A stretch of 64,000 nucleotides of DNA from Eopsaltria australis (Eukaryota > Chordata > Aves > Passeriformes > Petroicidae), in assembly GCA_034509425.1 (NCBI GenBank), contig JAVTVJ010000489.1, forward strand, positions 248,001-312,000. The letters are read 5' to 3'. Made by a program: the position numbers and the translations under genes. The notes below the pieces were generated by a model, which saw nothing but the letters and a program-made list of their open reading frames with translations, ran no database searches and was not told the origin of the DNA. This document shows positions 33,654 to 46,059 of this stretch, in pieces (position 1 is the stretch's first letter; every line of letters begins with the position of its first letter).

Positions 33654-34449
33654 CATGAGAGACACTTGCTGAGAGTTGAAAAATTTCAGCCCAGCCTTTG
33701 GACATTGAATCTGAAGCAGAGTTAAAACCAAGGGCTAAAGTTAACAATTCCACCCAAACTGGGACCTGGAGGATTTCCAGAAGATAATGGCTCTGTGAGC
33801 CCTGTGAACTCTGACTGTTAACTCACATTAATTTCTCTTTCTCCGCATCTTCTTTGCCTCACGAAGTAACTGAATTTTGGAAAGACAGTCTTTTGGGGAG
33901 GGTTAGAAAGCAGCCTGTGCTCAGTACTATGAAAGTCTTTCTAACATCTCTTGCTCTGTGTAAATGCTATGTGCTTTTTCTCCAGATATTTTTCTCCCCT
34001 CCCCAAGCTCTGCTTGCTTTGTCTTCCTTTACAGGCAAATGTGAAAACTCCTCTCTAACCTGGGGGAAAAAAACTACCTCTAAAGCAAAAAAAAGCCCTT
34101 TCTTCACCAAGATCTACTTGATTTTTAAAATGGAACGTAGATGCTGTAAAAAGTACATGCTCTTTTCTGACTTTGTGAAACATTGAGGAGTTTAATACAA
34201 GCACAAACAAAATGCAACTAAGTCACCTCCTTAAAGTTCTGTTGAACTAATTTAGGATCATGAGTTGCTCATGATGGTATTTCCACCTAAATTATCTGCC
34301 TCTTTTCAATTAGCTTTTCTTATTTGGATGGTGGCTCCTCCCACCCTCCCTTTGTGCTTTAGCCAGACTCACATAATTGCCTGTATTTTATGTAAATGGA
34401 ATTGCTACACCGTAAAATGATATACAAATGTGTCTACCACACAGAGCCC

Positions 34450-34455
34450 AATAAA
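34450..34455 (+). terminator. Candidate poly(A) signal of meteorin-like
   Basis: AATAAA about 800 bp after the terminal TGA at 33651-33653. Another AATAAA lies near 34880. TRIM25 ends from the opposite side near 35.9 kb, so the two genes are tail-to-tail. Confidence 0.4.
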
Positions 34456-34519
34456 TGGTGTGAATAAACCCATTATTTCCCATGTAATGGCATCTGATTG
34501 CAGCCTGGGCAACACGGGG

Positions 34520-34708
34520 CTGACAGATGTGAGCCCATGACAGGGCCTGGAGCAAACTGAATGAGGAGAACTCTGACAGGCCACAATTAATTGACTTTTG
34601 GAATGACTCCTCTTTTCCACACTTCTACTTGGCTGAGCAAGATTCACAAATTGCTGTCTTGAACTTTTTTATGGGACAAAATAGCTGCCAATGAAAGTCT
34701 AAATGACA
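34520..34708. repeat. Duplicated non-coding block, copy B (downstream of meteorin-like)
   Basis: Partner of the block at 31952-32137: ctgacagatgtg at 34520, ttcacaaattgct at 34642, and the 31-bp core at 34678-34708, identical to copy A at 29 of 31 positions. The outer parts are more diverged. Confidence 0.7.
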
Positions 34709-34899
34709 TGAGCTTTGAATAGGAGTCATACAATGGCCACACTGTGACACGTTTTTAACTGACATATTGATTATTTGAGAAGTAGCAGCCACTTAATTGG
34801 GAGGGAATTAGGAAGGGGGGAAGAAATGGGAGGGAGTCAGAGGACTGGGTACAGAAATAGTCAGTTAAACACTACCCAAATAAATTTTATTTAAAAAGG

Positions 34900-35900
34900 G
34901 AATGTCCTGATCTATTCACAGTACAATTTGGAGTCTAAGTCAGTTGTTCTTTTTGCTGTGAAAAAGTAATCACAAAGCTAAATCAAGAGGAAATGTCCTT
35001 AGCAAGGAAGAAAACAGAGCTTGTATGAATATGATCATGCTGACTTCCCTGGGGCCTCAGTACCTGCTCAGGCTCAGGACTCTGGCTGAAGTCACAGTCA
35101 AGTTTACACAGGCTTAAAATACCTCTTTGTCTGTCTTTGGAAACTGAAGCCAAGCTCTGGCAGACCTAATTGACCTCCTGATCCCAGGGACATCATGGCA
35201 CAAGTAGTGAAATGAGGATTTTTTCCTCCCCTTAGTTTTTGTAGTACCTGTCACACTGCCCAATACTGTATGAGTCTGTGAACTCTCTGGAGAGTTTCTT
35301 CCCCAGAACCTTCCTCAGCCCAACCCACTTGGAGAACATTAGGTGGAGATGTTTAACTTGTTTCATGGATGCTTTGTTCGGGCTGATTTTTAAATCTATA
35401 GAGCCACCAAAGCAGCTCCCTGCTGAGTTGTTTTCCACTGGCCACATGGGGAGGCAGCAGCAGCTTGCAATTCACTTGGTTTGATTTCTCTGGGTATCAG
35501 GAATCATCACCCATTGCTGCTTCCAGGTGTAATTTAGGCTGGCAGAGACTGGATCTCACCTAAGGCTTTTTTAAGCAGTCCCACACTGTCTTTATTTGTC
35601 CATCTTCCTCCAGCTGATGACCATGGTTTTACTGACACAAAAAGGTCTCCAGTTTTGTTTAATGGATCTCCTCATCCTGTGAGGATGCAGCATTACTGAT
35701 AATGGGTGTGTGGCTCAGGGGAAGGAGGCAGTTTAGGACCAGTCCAGAGAACACCACAGCCTCTGCAGCTCTGCCTGCCCTTCCCCAGCTCTCCTCTAAC
35801 CCAGTGAGTGACTGAAGGACCTGTACTTTGTTGTGTCTTCACCTCTGCCTCCCGCCCTGCTTCGACCCTGAGCAGAGAACAAAACATTCAGAGTTGGGGT
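34900..35900. other. Gap between meteorin-like and TRIM25, nothing recognised
   Basis: Unique-looking intergenic sequence between two convergent genes. I see no exon, RNA gene or recognisable repeat. Confidence 0.5.
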
Positions 35901-35912
35901 TTCCTGTGAGAA

Positions 35913-35918
35913 TTTATT
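35913..35918 (-). terminator. Candidate poly(A) signal of TRIM25
   Basis: Minus-strand AATAAA about 2.95 kb beyond the TRIM25 stop. Another is at about 36182. No stronger candidate with a GT-rich flank stood out nearer the stop codon, so the 3' UTR is probably long. Confidence 0.4.
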
Positions 35919-36599
35919 GAATCTAAAGCATCACCACTCACCAGGCAGCTCCTGGAGTGGTCACAGGCACAGGATGCAGATGGCACAAAATCCATGGTGG
36001 GGCTGGCACAGCTACGAACAGTAACACACCTCACACAGACTGAGGTACAGGGCTCATGTATCAGTACAATCAACAGGTTTATCACTACATAAGCATTTCT
36101 TTTTCTAAATACACTGTTTTACTGACTTCTTTAATTGAAGAAAAGATCAAACATTCGTTTATTTTCATTCAGCAACTTATTCTTTATTTACTCTCACTTT
36201 TATATTAAAATGCAAATCAATGCACATCTTCATGGTGTTAACACCAGAATTAGTTCTCTTTCTAGATTAATTTGCTTTCTTTATAATATTGAAGAGAATT
36301 ACAATTAAAATATATGCTTCTATAGATGTCTTGTTTAAAACCAGTACAGCTCTAACAGGTAATACCCAAGAAAAAACACTTCAGATGTGTTGAAAATGTT
36401 TTTAAGTGATCATTTATCAGGCTATAACTAAAATTTTTTCCTAAACACAGTAATATTTATTATGAGTTGTAATAGTTATATGACACCAATGTTCCAAGCA
36501 AAGTACCTGAAGCTAACCAAAACATTTTTCAGCAGCCCAGAGATTGGTCCTAGTAATACCAAGGTCACCATTTCCACCCCCCTATGGATCATTCACCTC

Positions 36600-36662
36600 A
36601 GAGCTGGACTCAGTGATCCTTGTGAGTCCCTTGCCACTCAGAATATTCTGTGATTCTGTGAG
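36600..36662 (+). mobile_element. CR1 LINE 3' tail fragment in the TRIM25 3' UTR
   Basis: The pattern gctggactcagtgatccttg, then gagtcccttgccactcagaa, then ttctgtgattctgtg is the plus-oriented CR1 tail. It lies antisense to the TRIM25 transcript. Confidence 0.75.
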
Positions 36663-38872
36663 TTCCACATTAACAGAACTTCACTCTATGATTTACAGTC
36701 ATTCATAGCACAAAAGAAAGCAAAACAGGATCAGGAGCCCAGTGGAAGGCTTGTTCCACTGCCTGGTAACCCAGGGCACCTCGTGTGTCCCACATGCTTG
36801 GTGCTACTCCAGTGTCCCATGTCAAGAATCCCACTTTGTCAAACGAGGCAGAATAAAAGCTGCTCTTGACTTTGGGTGTCCCTCCAGACCATGGCCACAG
36901 AAGGCTCAGAGGACAGTGCTGACACCTCTTTCAGGTCAAGATCAAGGACCAGAGGATGGGGGCTTTCTCCACAGCACAGACTGCTGGAGTTGTTTTTGCC
37001 CACAACTGAGGGCACTGAGTGCTCCTCCAGCACCCCGTGAGTGGATCTGCAGCCCTGTGGCACAGCCAAGCAGCAAGAGCATTTCTCAGAACTGCTCTCA
37101 CCTTTCACTGCTGAAAAACTGGAAGGGCAGAAACCCCAGTTTGTCATTTATTGTTGGCTCCCAGCAGGACACAGCCTCCTCCTGCACCTTTTGCAGCATT
37201 CTGCTCGGGTGGGGAGTTTCAGTGCTGACTGAGCTTTGGAAAGTGGAGTCTCTTGAGAGAGCAGAACTGTTCCAAAGACAGCCATGGCACTTTTAGATCC
37301 ACCATCAATTCCATATCCTATTCTGACCAAAAACTTGGAAGAAATGAGACTTGTGCTATCCTTGACAAAGTGCTAAGAGTTTACAAACCAAGTAAAAATA
37401 GAGACACCAAGCCTGAAAGCCTCTCTCCAAAGCACTTTGGCCAATGTGGAACGTAGTCACAGAGGTTCTTTTAAGCCTTCTAACAATTCCCTGCCAAACT
37501 GCCCACAGTGGCTTTGTGTTCTAGTTCACCAAGTCCTGTAAGGAGAGTTTTACAAATCCAAGTCCAGGAATGCTCTTGTGTGAGCTTCCCATGGGCTACA
37601 AGAAATGAGAGCTGGCACAGTAAGTCCAGAGGCACCAACAAGATACAGGCCCAATAATGATGAGATCCAAATACCTTAATTGCCTAAAGATTGTTTTAAA
37701 GTTAAAAGTTAAGTAAGAAGTACAGATTTCTCTGTACCTGGTGAGAACTGAAGACATACCAGAACTCAAAGAATATCAGGAGAATTCAAAATCCATCCCA
37801 GGGGGCATGGATGTATATTCTCCTTTGTGCTAATTCTCTGTATGTCAAAAGACTCACCCTGTCTGTCCACAAGCTTCATGCAGAGAGGAACCAGCATTTT
37901 CCAGGTACTTGCACTCTGTCTTGAGACTCTTCAAACTGGAGTCCCAAAAACACGCAAGAAATCTAGTTTCTACCACCTGAACAACAAAAGATGCTCCAGC
38001 AGAGAATATCCCACCTCATAAAGAGGAAAAGCTTTATGTCAGGAGACCCTAAGACCAAGAATGCACCCCCTGAACTCCTCAGCACATCCAAAAAAACCCA
38101 GCACTGAAGAGCCTTCAGTGTGAAGATGTGAAGCATGTTCTGGGTCAGAAGATGACACAGAATGCTTCATCCCACAATCTTCATCACAGGATGCACATCA
38201 CTGCTCTGCAGGGTACCTTCCTGACAATGCTCTGGTGTATCCCCAGTGTCTGGGCTGATGTCATTTGTTTCCTGATGATTCTAACACCATTTCTTTCCCA
38301 TCAATTCTAAAAGCCTCTGCAGTTCCATTCTGATGAGATTTGGTCATATTGGCGTTTGTAACTCAGAGCCATAAGACCTGAACTAAGGGATTTGCACAGC
38401 TCATTCTGTAGCATCTGGTGGAGTCACACTGAGAACACCTGTATGGACAACAGCCTGTGCACGGGCAAAAAGGCAACAGTGAGACCTCCCTCAAAGCCTG
38501 AATTTGTCAAGGAATTCTTCCTGTTTCTTTCTCAAAGGGGTTATTGTTACCCGTGGAACACATTAATTCTGTTGCTCCTTTACAGGAATCTTTTATAGGA
38601 AACCACAGAAGCCACAGGCGCCACCGAAGACATTTAACAAGGATTTGCATCATGACTTTGATTTTAGGGCAATCAAGACCTTTGCAAACCATTGCAGTTT
38701 CTACTATCACTAACATATTGCTAAATCACTGTGTAAAGGCTTTAGCAATTCAGACCAAAGAATTGGCAGATTTCCCGAACTACTTAAACGAGACGGTAAT
38801 TTTTGTATAAAACAATCAATCTTTGAGACAGATTATCTGTGCTGTAAGTGAACTAAACAGAGATACAAGACC

Positions 38873-41800
38873 TTACACTTTCATGCGACATAGAGAGAGA
38901 ACAGCATCACTGGAGAACAGCCAGAAGGCTGGGTACAAGGCTTCAGTGAACTGGGCTTTGAATTTATAGATCAAGTTTTGCTTCTCCCCCACCGCCATGA
39001 AAATCACAAAGCCCCCCTCGCAGTGGAGCAGCACCCCAATCTTGGTAGCCTTTGTGATGGGCAGGCACTTTTCCACGTCGTTGTGCCAGGAGGATATTCT
39101 GGAGTTGAGCCACTCGACGCACCAGGACTTGCTGTTCCTGCCCAGGCGGCTCTCGGGGCCCTGCCGCTCCATGCTGCCGTAGCAGACGCCGATGCCGCAG
39201 AAGCTGCTCTGCTGCAGCTCCACCTCCCAGTAGTGGACGCCCCTCTTGAAGCACTGGAAGCCCAGCACCTGGCGGTAATCGATGAAGCGCTGGGGGTGGT
39301 ACTTGTGACCCGTGAAGGTGTCTGAGATGGACATCCTGGTGTAGTTCTCAGACAGAACCATGGTCTTGTGAGCTGTGTTGAAATCCAGCGTGATGTTGGC
39401 AGCGTCTGCAATGACACGAATTGCTTGAAGGTACTGAAGAACAAAGCACTTTTACTTGTCCTGTCCCACCTCAGCCCTTGTTCCCGTGTTTATCTGCCAG
39501 CTCTGCTCTCCTCCTCAGTGCAGCCAGTTCTTTGGGCCACAGTAAAAGCTGCTGGGTTCAACTGTAGCTCACATTATACGGCAGGCAAATGGAGGGAGGG
39601 TTTTCTTCCTTCCTGCAGCCCCACGGGACCCCTTTACTATCCAAATACACCCTGGCAAAAGAAGGCAACTGCTGATGTGGCAGCAAAAGCTATGCCATGT
39701 TCTACAGCATCTTAACAAGCCATCGTGGGGTCGCATAAAAGCCTGCATTTCATTTAAAAAGAATCCAGTGCATTACACTGTGTTTCTAGGCTACCCTAAT
39801 GCTGTCATTCTGGGGGAAACCAAAGTCCTTACTTAAAAAACTTCAATTATCTTCATAAAGATACATGAATGCTGAAGATTAATTTGATTCATCTGGCAAA
39901 AGAACCACTTAGAAACCTCCTGCCCCCTTTTTCTCCAGAAATTTCCTTCATTTGTAACAACCTAGTAAGCTAACCCCCTCAGAAGTATTTCTGTCAGGAA
40001 TCTACAGAGGACACACAACACCAGTACAATAAGAGCAAAGTTCATCTTTAAGGAGTCCAATATTGGGTGTCTTACACTGCAAGAGCTCCTCTCTGGGTTT
40101 CTTCAGGAAGCTGTCAATGAGCTCTTTGGCCTCTTTTGCAGTAGCAGCTGTAGTGGTTGGTGCTGTGTCAACAGAAGAAAAGAGAGTTTGCCAGTTGGGA
40201 AGAGACTTCACATGTGTAACAGCCCATCACAGACACACTCAGGCTGGAGCTGATCTGGTTTAGCCTCCTGCTCCATGCAGGGTTAACCTCAATATTAGCT
40301 CAGGCTGTTCACTGTCATGTCAAGTTTTGAAAAATCCCCCTCTCTGGATGACTTCTCTCAGTGTTTGATTGCCCTCACAGTGGCCAGCAAGAGCCTTCTC
40401 AGAGCAAGAGCTGAACTACTGCTCAATACATCAACACTAATGACCATCTTATCTTAAGAGCAGTCAATGAAAATTAGAATAGGTATGATGGAAGTTTGGA
40501 CTCACCAACTTTAGCAGCTTTCTTTTTCTCTTCTGGATGGGGGAAAAGAAAAAAGTAAACTGTGAGTTCTACTGGGAAGCAAAAGCCACTGGTAAGACCA
40601 TGTCAGCTGTAACAGCATCACCATGACTTCTGAAACTGCAGCAGTGGAGAGCTGGCAGTCCAGCAGGCTGAAGCCATGTACAAATACCCTCACACTGGAA
40701 AGCTGCACATCAAGCACCACCTCCCATCTGCTTCCTGTTTCACAGGGTCACAAGCCTGGAAGGAGCTTAGTCTCCTCTCCAGGAGCAGTGTGTTCAGGCA
40801 CGTGGAACACTCCTGCTCCCATGAGGAACTCTGACTATTCCTTTCCTTTTTACAACAGAGCTTTCAGTGCAGCCGCAGGAGCTGCAGCTCCATTCCAGTC
40901 CTGCTTCCCCAGCACACTCCCCTCACTGCTCCACACCCAGCACCTGGACCATGTGTCAAGAGCTGTGTGGAAGTAACAGAAGTTGTTTCTTAACACTTGC
41001 ATTTACTTCAAAAAGAAAACACGGAAGATCTTCTGAACAGGCTGCAGTGCCCCTTAATTCTGGTATCTGGACAAAACAGCACTGAAAGGCCCCAGTATGA
41101 CCTGCCACAAAGACCACCACCCCAGCCCTAGGCTGGAGGCAGGATATGGACAGCAAAATGTTTGAGTACAGCTCCTTTAATCAGCACTTACTGGTATCTG
41201 TCTCCCCCTGTGAGCTGGTTTGAACCTGGGGAACAGTTTTCTCTTTGTGTATCTGGTCTGTGACAGAGAAAGAAAAAAACCAGAACATGAACAGATCCTA
41301 AGCAGAACTCAATGCATGCAAATCTATCAAACAAGCCAAAAGGAGTTTGGCACAGATTAAAAAAAACCTGCAAGAACCAGAGGGCAGGGAGGCTCTGCTT
41401 TGCTTTACAGCCCACACTGACACCACTACAGGCTGATGCACCCCTGTGCAGTTCACCTGCCCAGATCACAAGGCATCCATCCCCAAACATCCCAAAGCAC
41501 CCTCCCTTCCCTGTGCCAAGGTGCTCCCTGCAGGCCATCACTGCATCACCACCACAGCAAACAGCTCTAGGGTAACTGCTTCTACTCTTATTTCACAGTA
41601 AAGCCATAGTCAGGAGAGGATGATGTTCTGCAGTACTTACATGGTCCGTGAGGCTTTTTTCCAACAGGGGTTTTGTTTGGATGAGCTGCTGGAGGGCCCT
41701 TAACTTTCACAGGAGGTTTGGCTGCAATAGTGATAATTTACATTATGGTTTGTATGGCCAGGAACAGTCCAGGAACATGCTTTAGTGAGGACATTTTTCC

Positions 41801-44800
41801 ATCTTACTTTTCAGTTATGTGAATAGAACTGAAGTGATACCTGGCAGAGATGGGAACTGCATCCTCATGCCCCAGTCCAAAAGATAATTTGGCTCAACCC
41901 AGCAAGTAGAGCTTTGTTCCACAACACTTACACAATCAGCACCTTTACAGCCGAGTCCTGCCACTCTAAAGCCTTTCAAATCTTCCCTCAAATCCACATC
42001 CAACCCTGCTACATAATAACACCATCAATTACTCTTGGGAAGAAAAGCTGTGCTGTGCCAGAAGGGTGTAGTATCATGATACTCATTAGTTTATCCAAGT
42101 ACAGATAACAGTGAAGAGACACTGGCACGTTTTGTCTCCTAATTAGCCCAGACTGTAATGTTTTTGTGTGGACATGGAGCACTGCAGAGATTGGAAGACA
42201 CAAATTATATTAACCAACTGTATTTGTTGGACTTTTAAAAAAAATAATATTTGGATTGGAAAGATCCCTCATTTCAGCTCAAAGTAAAAGCAGAAAATGC
42301 CAATTTCCCCAGTGATACAGTACCTTCTTCTTTTTTCTCCCTACTTTGCATCACTGAAATTTTCACTGTATCTTTAAGGTTAATGGCAGACTGGTAAGTG
42401 GAATGCAACACATTCTGGTCCATTTCCACAGCAGGAACGAAAGCCTCTTTTGTTGTGGTTCGTTGCAGTGCTGCTGCTCTCTGAAATGACAAACGAGAGA
42501 CCACCTTGTGTAGCACAGAGAAAAATACAATCAACTCCCTTTAAATGGGGTGAAGTCTGTGCATTCAACTCAAATTCAAGGGAACAAAGGCTACAGTCAG
42601 ACACAGCTCATGGCAAAATTCCTGCAGCAGCTCAGATGCCTTAAATCCCACTGGAACCTGAACCAAGAGGACACTCCAGCAGGCAGGTCACAGCACAGAG
42701 CTGCCACCCCTCATGGAGGTGACTCTTGCCCAGTGACCCCTCTGCTTGCGGCAGAGGCAGTGACTGAACTGGGGGAGTCATCAGACACTCCTTCAGCGTC
42801 CTTTCACTGATATTTGTGTACTTATCAGTACATCCTTTGACAGCACAGTTCTTGCACACCACTGTATTTCCATTTGACTGGAAGTCTCTGGAGAGCACCA
42901 CGACCACAGCTGGTTTTTGTCATTCTGCATTCTAGAATGAAGAATTGGATTCACATTTAAATTACACATTACCTTCAAAAACAAAACGTCATCACTTTCA
43001 GTCAGGGCCATCTCAATCTGATCTTTGAGAGACTGAATTTCATTCTTCTTATTTCCCAGAACACTGTGAATATAATCAAACTTATTCCAAACTCTCTTGT
43101 CTTCCTCTGTAATTGCTTTCATGATCTCATTTTCTCTTTCTTCAATTACAGCTTTAATTTCTGCAAACTCATTTCTGATCAATTCCTTCTTTCTTGAAGC
43201 TGTTTCCTGGAGCAGACAAGAGCAGATAGGCACTGGTTTCAAAAGAACAGTTTGTAAACAAAATACTCTCAGTGCTACTGCACAGAATCCTCTGAGGAAC
43301 ATGTGGGCTTCTCTTCCTTGAAACAGGCAAGAGAAAAGCTGTGTATTTCTATGTGGGTTGGAAAGAAAAATCCTTCACTCACAAGGAATGGAGCCCATTC
43401 TCAGCGTCACCCTCACATCAGGGTAAAAAACCTTGCACAGTGCCTGGTTTACTCCCATCTCCCACAGAGCTGCCTGGGCCTGCCAAAACTTCTCTTTTCT
43501 GTTCCTTCTTAATAACATCTTCTGCCAATGCAGCCTCAGTACTACAGCTGTTCTCACAAGGGTGCAATCACCAACACCACGCAGTGGCCAGCGAGTGCCA
43601 AGCAACCTGAGAGCACTTTGAACAGTTCCCCACTTACAGCAGACTGGTTCTGCTTTGTTTTCACCGTGCTCATTGCCCGGGCAGTTCTTTCACTCTGATC
43701 ATGCAGCTCCACGAGTTTTTTCTTCAGCACCGACTGCAACAGGAGAGAGACCAGAAAGTATTTCAGAGAGGCAGTTGTCATGTATGCTCTCAGTTTTAAA
43801 TACTGTTGAAAGCATTTAAATACTGTTGCAAGCACTCTCAGCTTAAAACCTGCCCTCCCTTGAACCTTAGAGGGTGTAAAAGTGCCACCTTGCACACGAG
43901 TGGCTTGTGGCACCCAGACCCTCCCCACCCCTCCCAAGAACAACATGCCACTGTTGACACTCTCTTAAAGTACTTGGTGCTTTCATCAGCACAGCAGCTC
44001 TCATGCTAAGAATAAATGTTACAGTAGCTCTCAGGTTGGATTCTGGGCATGAAATTGATGGTACTGTTCACCCCTCTCCTTTTGGGAATTTTCTTGTTTA
44101 GATGTGATTTACCTGTTCCTTTAGTTCAAGATTCTGCTAAGCTCAATCAGGGATAAGTTCTGCAGCTGAGCTGTGTACACACTCACTGAACAGATGGGAG
44201 TTTGGCCACCTAAACTTTTTCAGCATACTTTACTCATCCACCCTGATTTTCAGCTGTGCTGGAAAATATAAATGCCAGGTTTCCTTCCATTCTACTCTGT
44301 GAACCTCCTTCTGGCCTTCATCTACATACCTGACATCTCCCCTAGGATACCTTTAAATTCTTAAGAACATCTGCAGAGGAACGTCAGCCCCTCAGGCTGT
44401 GACAAGCCCTGGCAGGGACAGAGCAGCAGAGGAGGCTCAGAGTTCTGGGTGATGCCACAGAGTGTGGGAGGTGAGCCCAGCCCAGCCTAGAAGCTGGCAA
44501 CCAGCTCCCTGACAGCGCCTTCCCAGACCCCTGCTCTTGAGCAACATCTTGGAGAGAGGAGGAAAACGCAAGGAATGACTCTGAGGACGCGCCTGAGCAC
44601 ACGCTGGAGGGCAGATAACTGTTTATCAAGGCCAGACACGAGATTTACAGTCGATGTCTTGCTCCGGCCTCCTCCCCGCACTCCAGAGCGGCTCCCCAAG
44701 CACCGAGGGAGCCAAGGGGCGCTCCGGGGTGCCCTGGGAGCGTGATCCAGCCCCGGGGGGCAGCGGCCACCCCCGCCCAGCCCCGACTGCTCACCTGGGC

Positions 44801-45421
44801 AGCGGCTTTTGCCTGCTCCAAGGGGGTGGTGGGGCACAGCTTGTGCCCGAGCAGGCAGAGGGAGCAGATGCAGGCGCCGTGCTTGCTGCAGAAGAACTCG
44901 AAGAGCCTGTTGTGCTGGGGGCACTTTCGCAGCTGCAGGTCGCGCAGGGGCGGGCAGAGCTGGTGGTCGCGGAAGGCGGGGCTGTCGCGGTGCGGCCGCA
45001 GGTGCTCGGCGCAGAAGGACGCGGTGCAGGTCAGGCAGGTCTGCACGGCCGGCGCCTCCTGGCAGCTGTCGCAGAACACGGGGGGCTCCGACCAGCACGT
45101 CCCCGCCTCCCCAGCCGCACCCCCATTCTCATTTTCCTCCTCCTGTTCCTCGTCCTTGGCCCCGGCGTGGCCCTGGAGCTGCTCCACCACCCGGCACAGC
45201 ACCGTGTTCTTCTGCAGCTGCGGGCGGCTCGCGAAGGTGGCCCGGCACTGCGGGCAGCTGAAGCCCCCCGAGAGCCCGGCCCAGGTGAGCTCCAGGCAGG
45301 AGGCGCAAAAGTTGTGCCCGCAGGGCATCGTCACGGGGCTGCTGAAGAGGCAGAGGCAGATGGAGCAGGTGAGCTCCTCCTCCAGCCCCGACAGGCCCGA
45401 CTCCAACTCCACCGCCGCCAT
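38873..45421 (-). CDS. TRIM25: TRIM25 E3 ubiquitin/ISG15 ligase, 9 exons
   Basis: Minus-strand exons: 45421-44795, 43733-43638, 43206-42973, 42480-42324, 41721-41641, 41257-41192, 40532-40506, 40162-40076, 39405-38873. Phases close exactly, giving 635 residues (human 630). In the cytosol TRIM25 adds K63-linked ubiquitin in RIG-I signalling and acts as an ISG15 ligase. Exon 1 holds the RING finger (C19, C22, C34, H36, C39, C42, C56, C59), an acidic insert ([11 protein letters not shown]), and two B-box-like zinc regions ([33 protein letters not shown]). The 96- and 234-nt exons are the usual TRIM coiled-coil pair. Short exons 4-8 form a Lys/Pro-rich linker. Residues 459-635 are the PRY-SPRY domain ([52 protein letters not shown]). 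All RING ligands are present, so it looks functional. It is followed at its 3' side by the convergent meteorin-like gene. Confidence 0.97.
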
Positions 45422-45900
45422 CGCCCCGTCCGCAGATGCCCCAAACGTCAGAAACAAAAGTGGGCTCGGAGAAACGAAACTACGGGCAGGGCTTTCCGGA
45501 AAACTACGTGTCCTGTCCCCGCCCCGACGGGAGGGGCGGCAGCCGGGGGACGGACCCTGCGGCGCCCGCCCATGTCGGGGATGGTGGGGGATGTGCCCTG
45601 CGGAACGGGACCCCCGGGACGGGCACGGGACCCCCGAGGCGAGCTCCCTGCCCTCCATGCCCCGGGCTGCGGACGGGCCAGGCCGGGGGCTCCGAGCCGG
45701 GCTCGGGGCAGCGTCACCCGGAGGCCTCGGGGTTGGTTCTGAAGCGCAGCGGAGCGTTTGGGGTGCGGTGCCCGCCCCGCTCCCGGCCGGGCCCCGCACA
45801 AGGGGGCTGGGGACAGCCCAGCGCTGTCCGGCCGCTGCCGCGGTCCCGCCGGCTCCGCCCGGGGCTCCGGGATGCGTGAACCCCAAATCTCCCCGAGCAT
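44650..45900 (-). promoter_or_regulatory. CpG island / promoter region of TRIM25
   Basis: A strongly GC- and CpG-rich block covering exon 1 and about 480 bp upstream of the ATG at 45421. The antisense open frames of 362 and 456 codons are explained by this composition. Confidence 0.7.
45471..45481 (-). promoter_or_regulatory. Interferon-stimulated response element (ISRE) of TRIM25
   Basis: On the minus strand the sequence reads AGTTTCGTTTC, a full match to the ISRE consensus AGTTTCNNTTTC up to its last base, 50 bp upstream of the ATG. A weaker GAAACAAAAG lies at 45451-45460. A palindromic TTTCCGGAAAA (ETS/STAT-like) lies at about 45492-45502. TRIM25 is known to be interferon-inducible, which supports a real site. 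Confidence 0.75.
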
Positions 45901-45951
45901 CGGCTCAGCTGCTCCGAGCTGTGAATAACCCTGGCTGCTGGAGAACCTGTG

Positions 45952-46055
45952 GACTCATAGAACTGTTTGGGTTGGAAAGGACATCTGTTTGCAACAGCCA
46001 TTGGCCTTCTTGGCCACCTGGGCACACTGCTGGCTCATGTTCATGCTCCTTATTT
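45952..46055 (-). mobile_element. CR1 LINE fragments, minus orientation
   Basis: The pattern tcatagaactgtttgggttg, then aaaggacatct, followed by the internal CR1 phrase ggccaccttgggc-like at 46010-46040 (cttcttggccacctgggcac, actgctggctcatgttca). It is upstream of TRIM25 and appears to be two CR1 pieces joined by a deletion. Confidence 0.7.
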
Positions 46056-46059
46056 AAAG

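Noticed and set aside
36742..37296. 184-codon plus-strand open frame
   Set aside because: It lies within the likely TRIM25 3' UTR on the opposite strand, has no family similarity I can see, no splice context and another frame open across the same stretch.
39405..39433. Alternative splice acceptor 28 bp upstream for TRIM25 exon 9 (ttcttcag)
   Set aside because: Using it shifts the frame relative to exon 8. The acceptor at 39405 restores phase and aligns the [17 protein letters not shown] junction with human TRIM25 without a gap.
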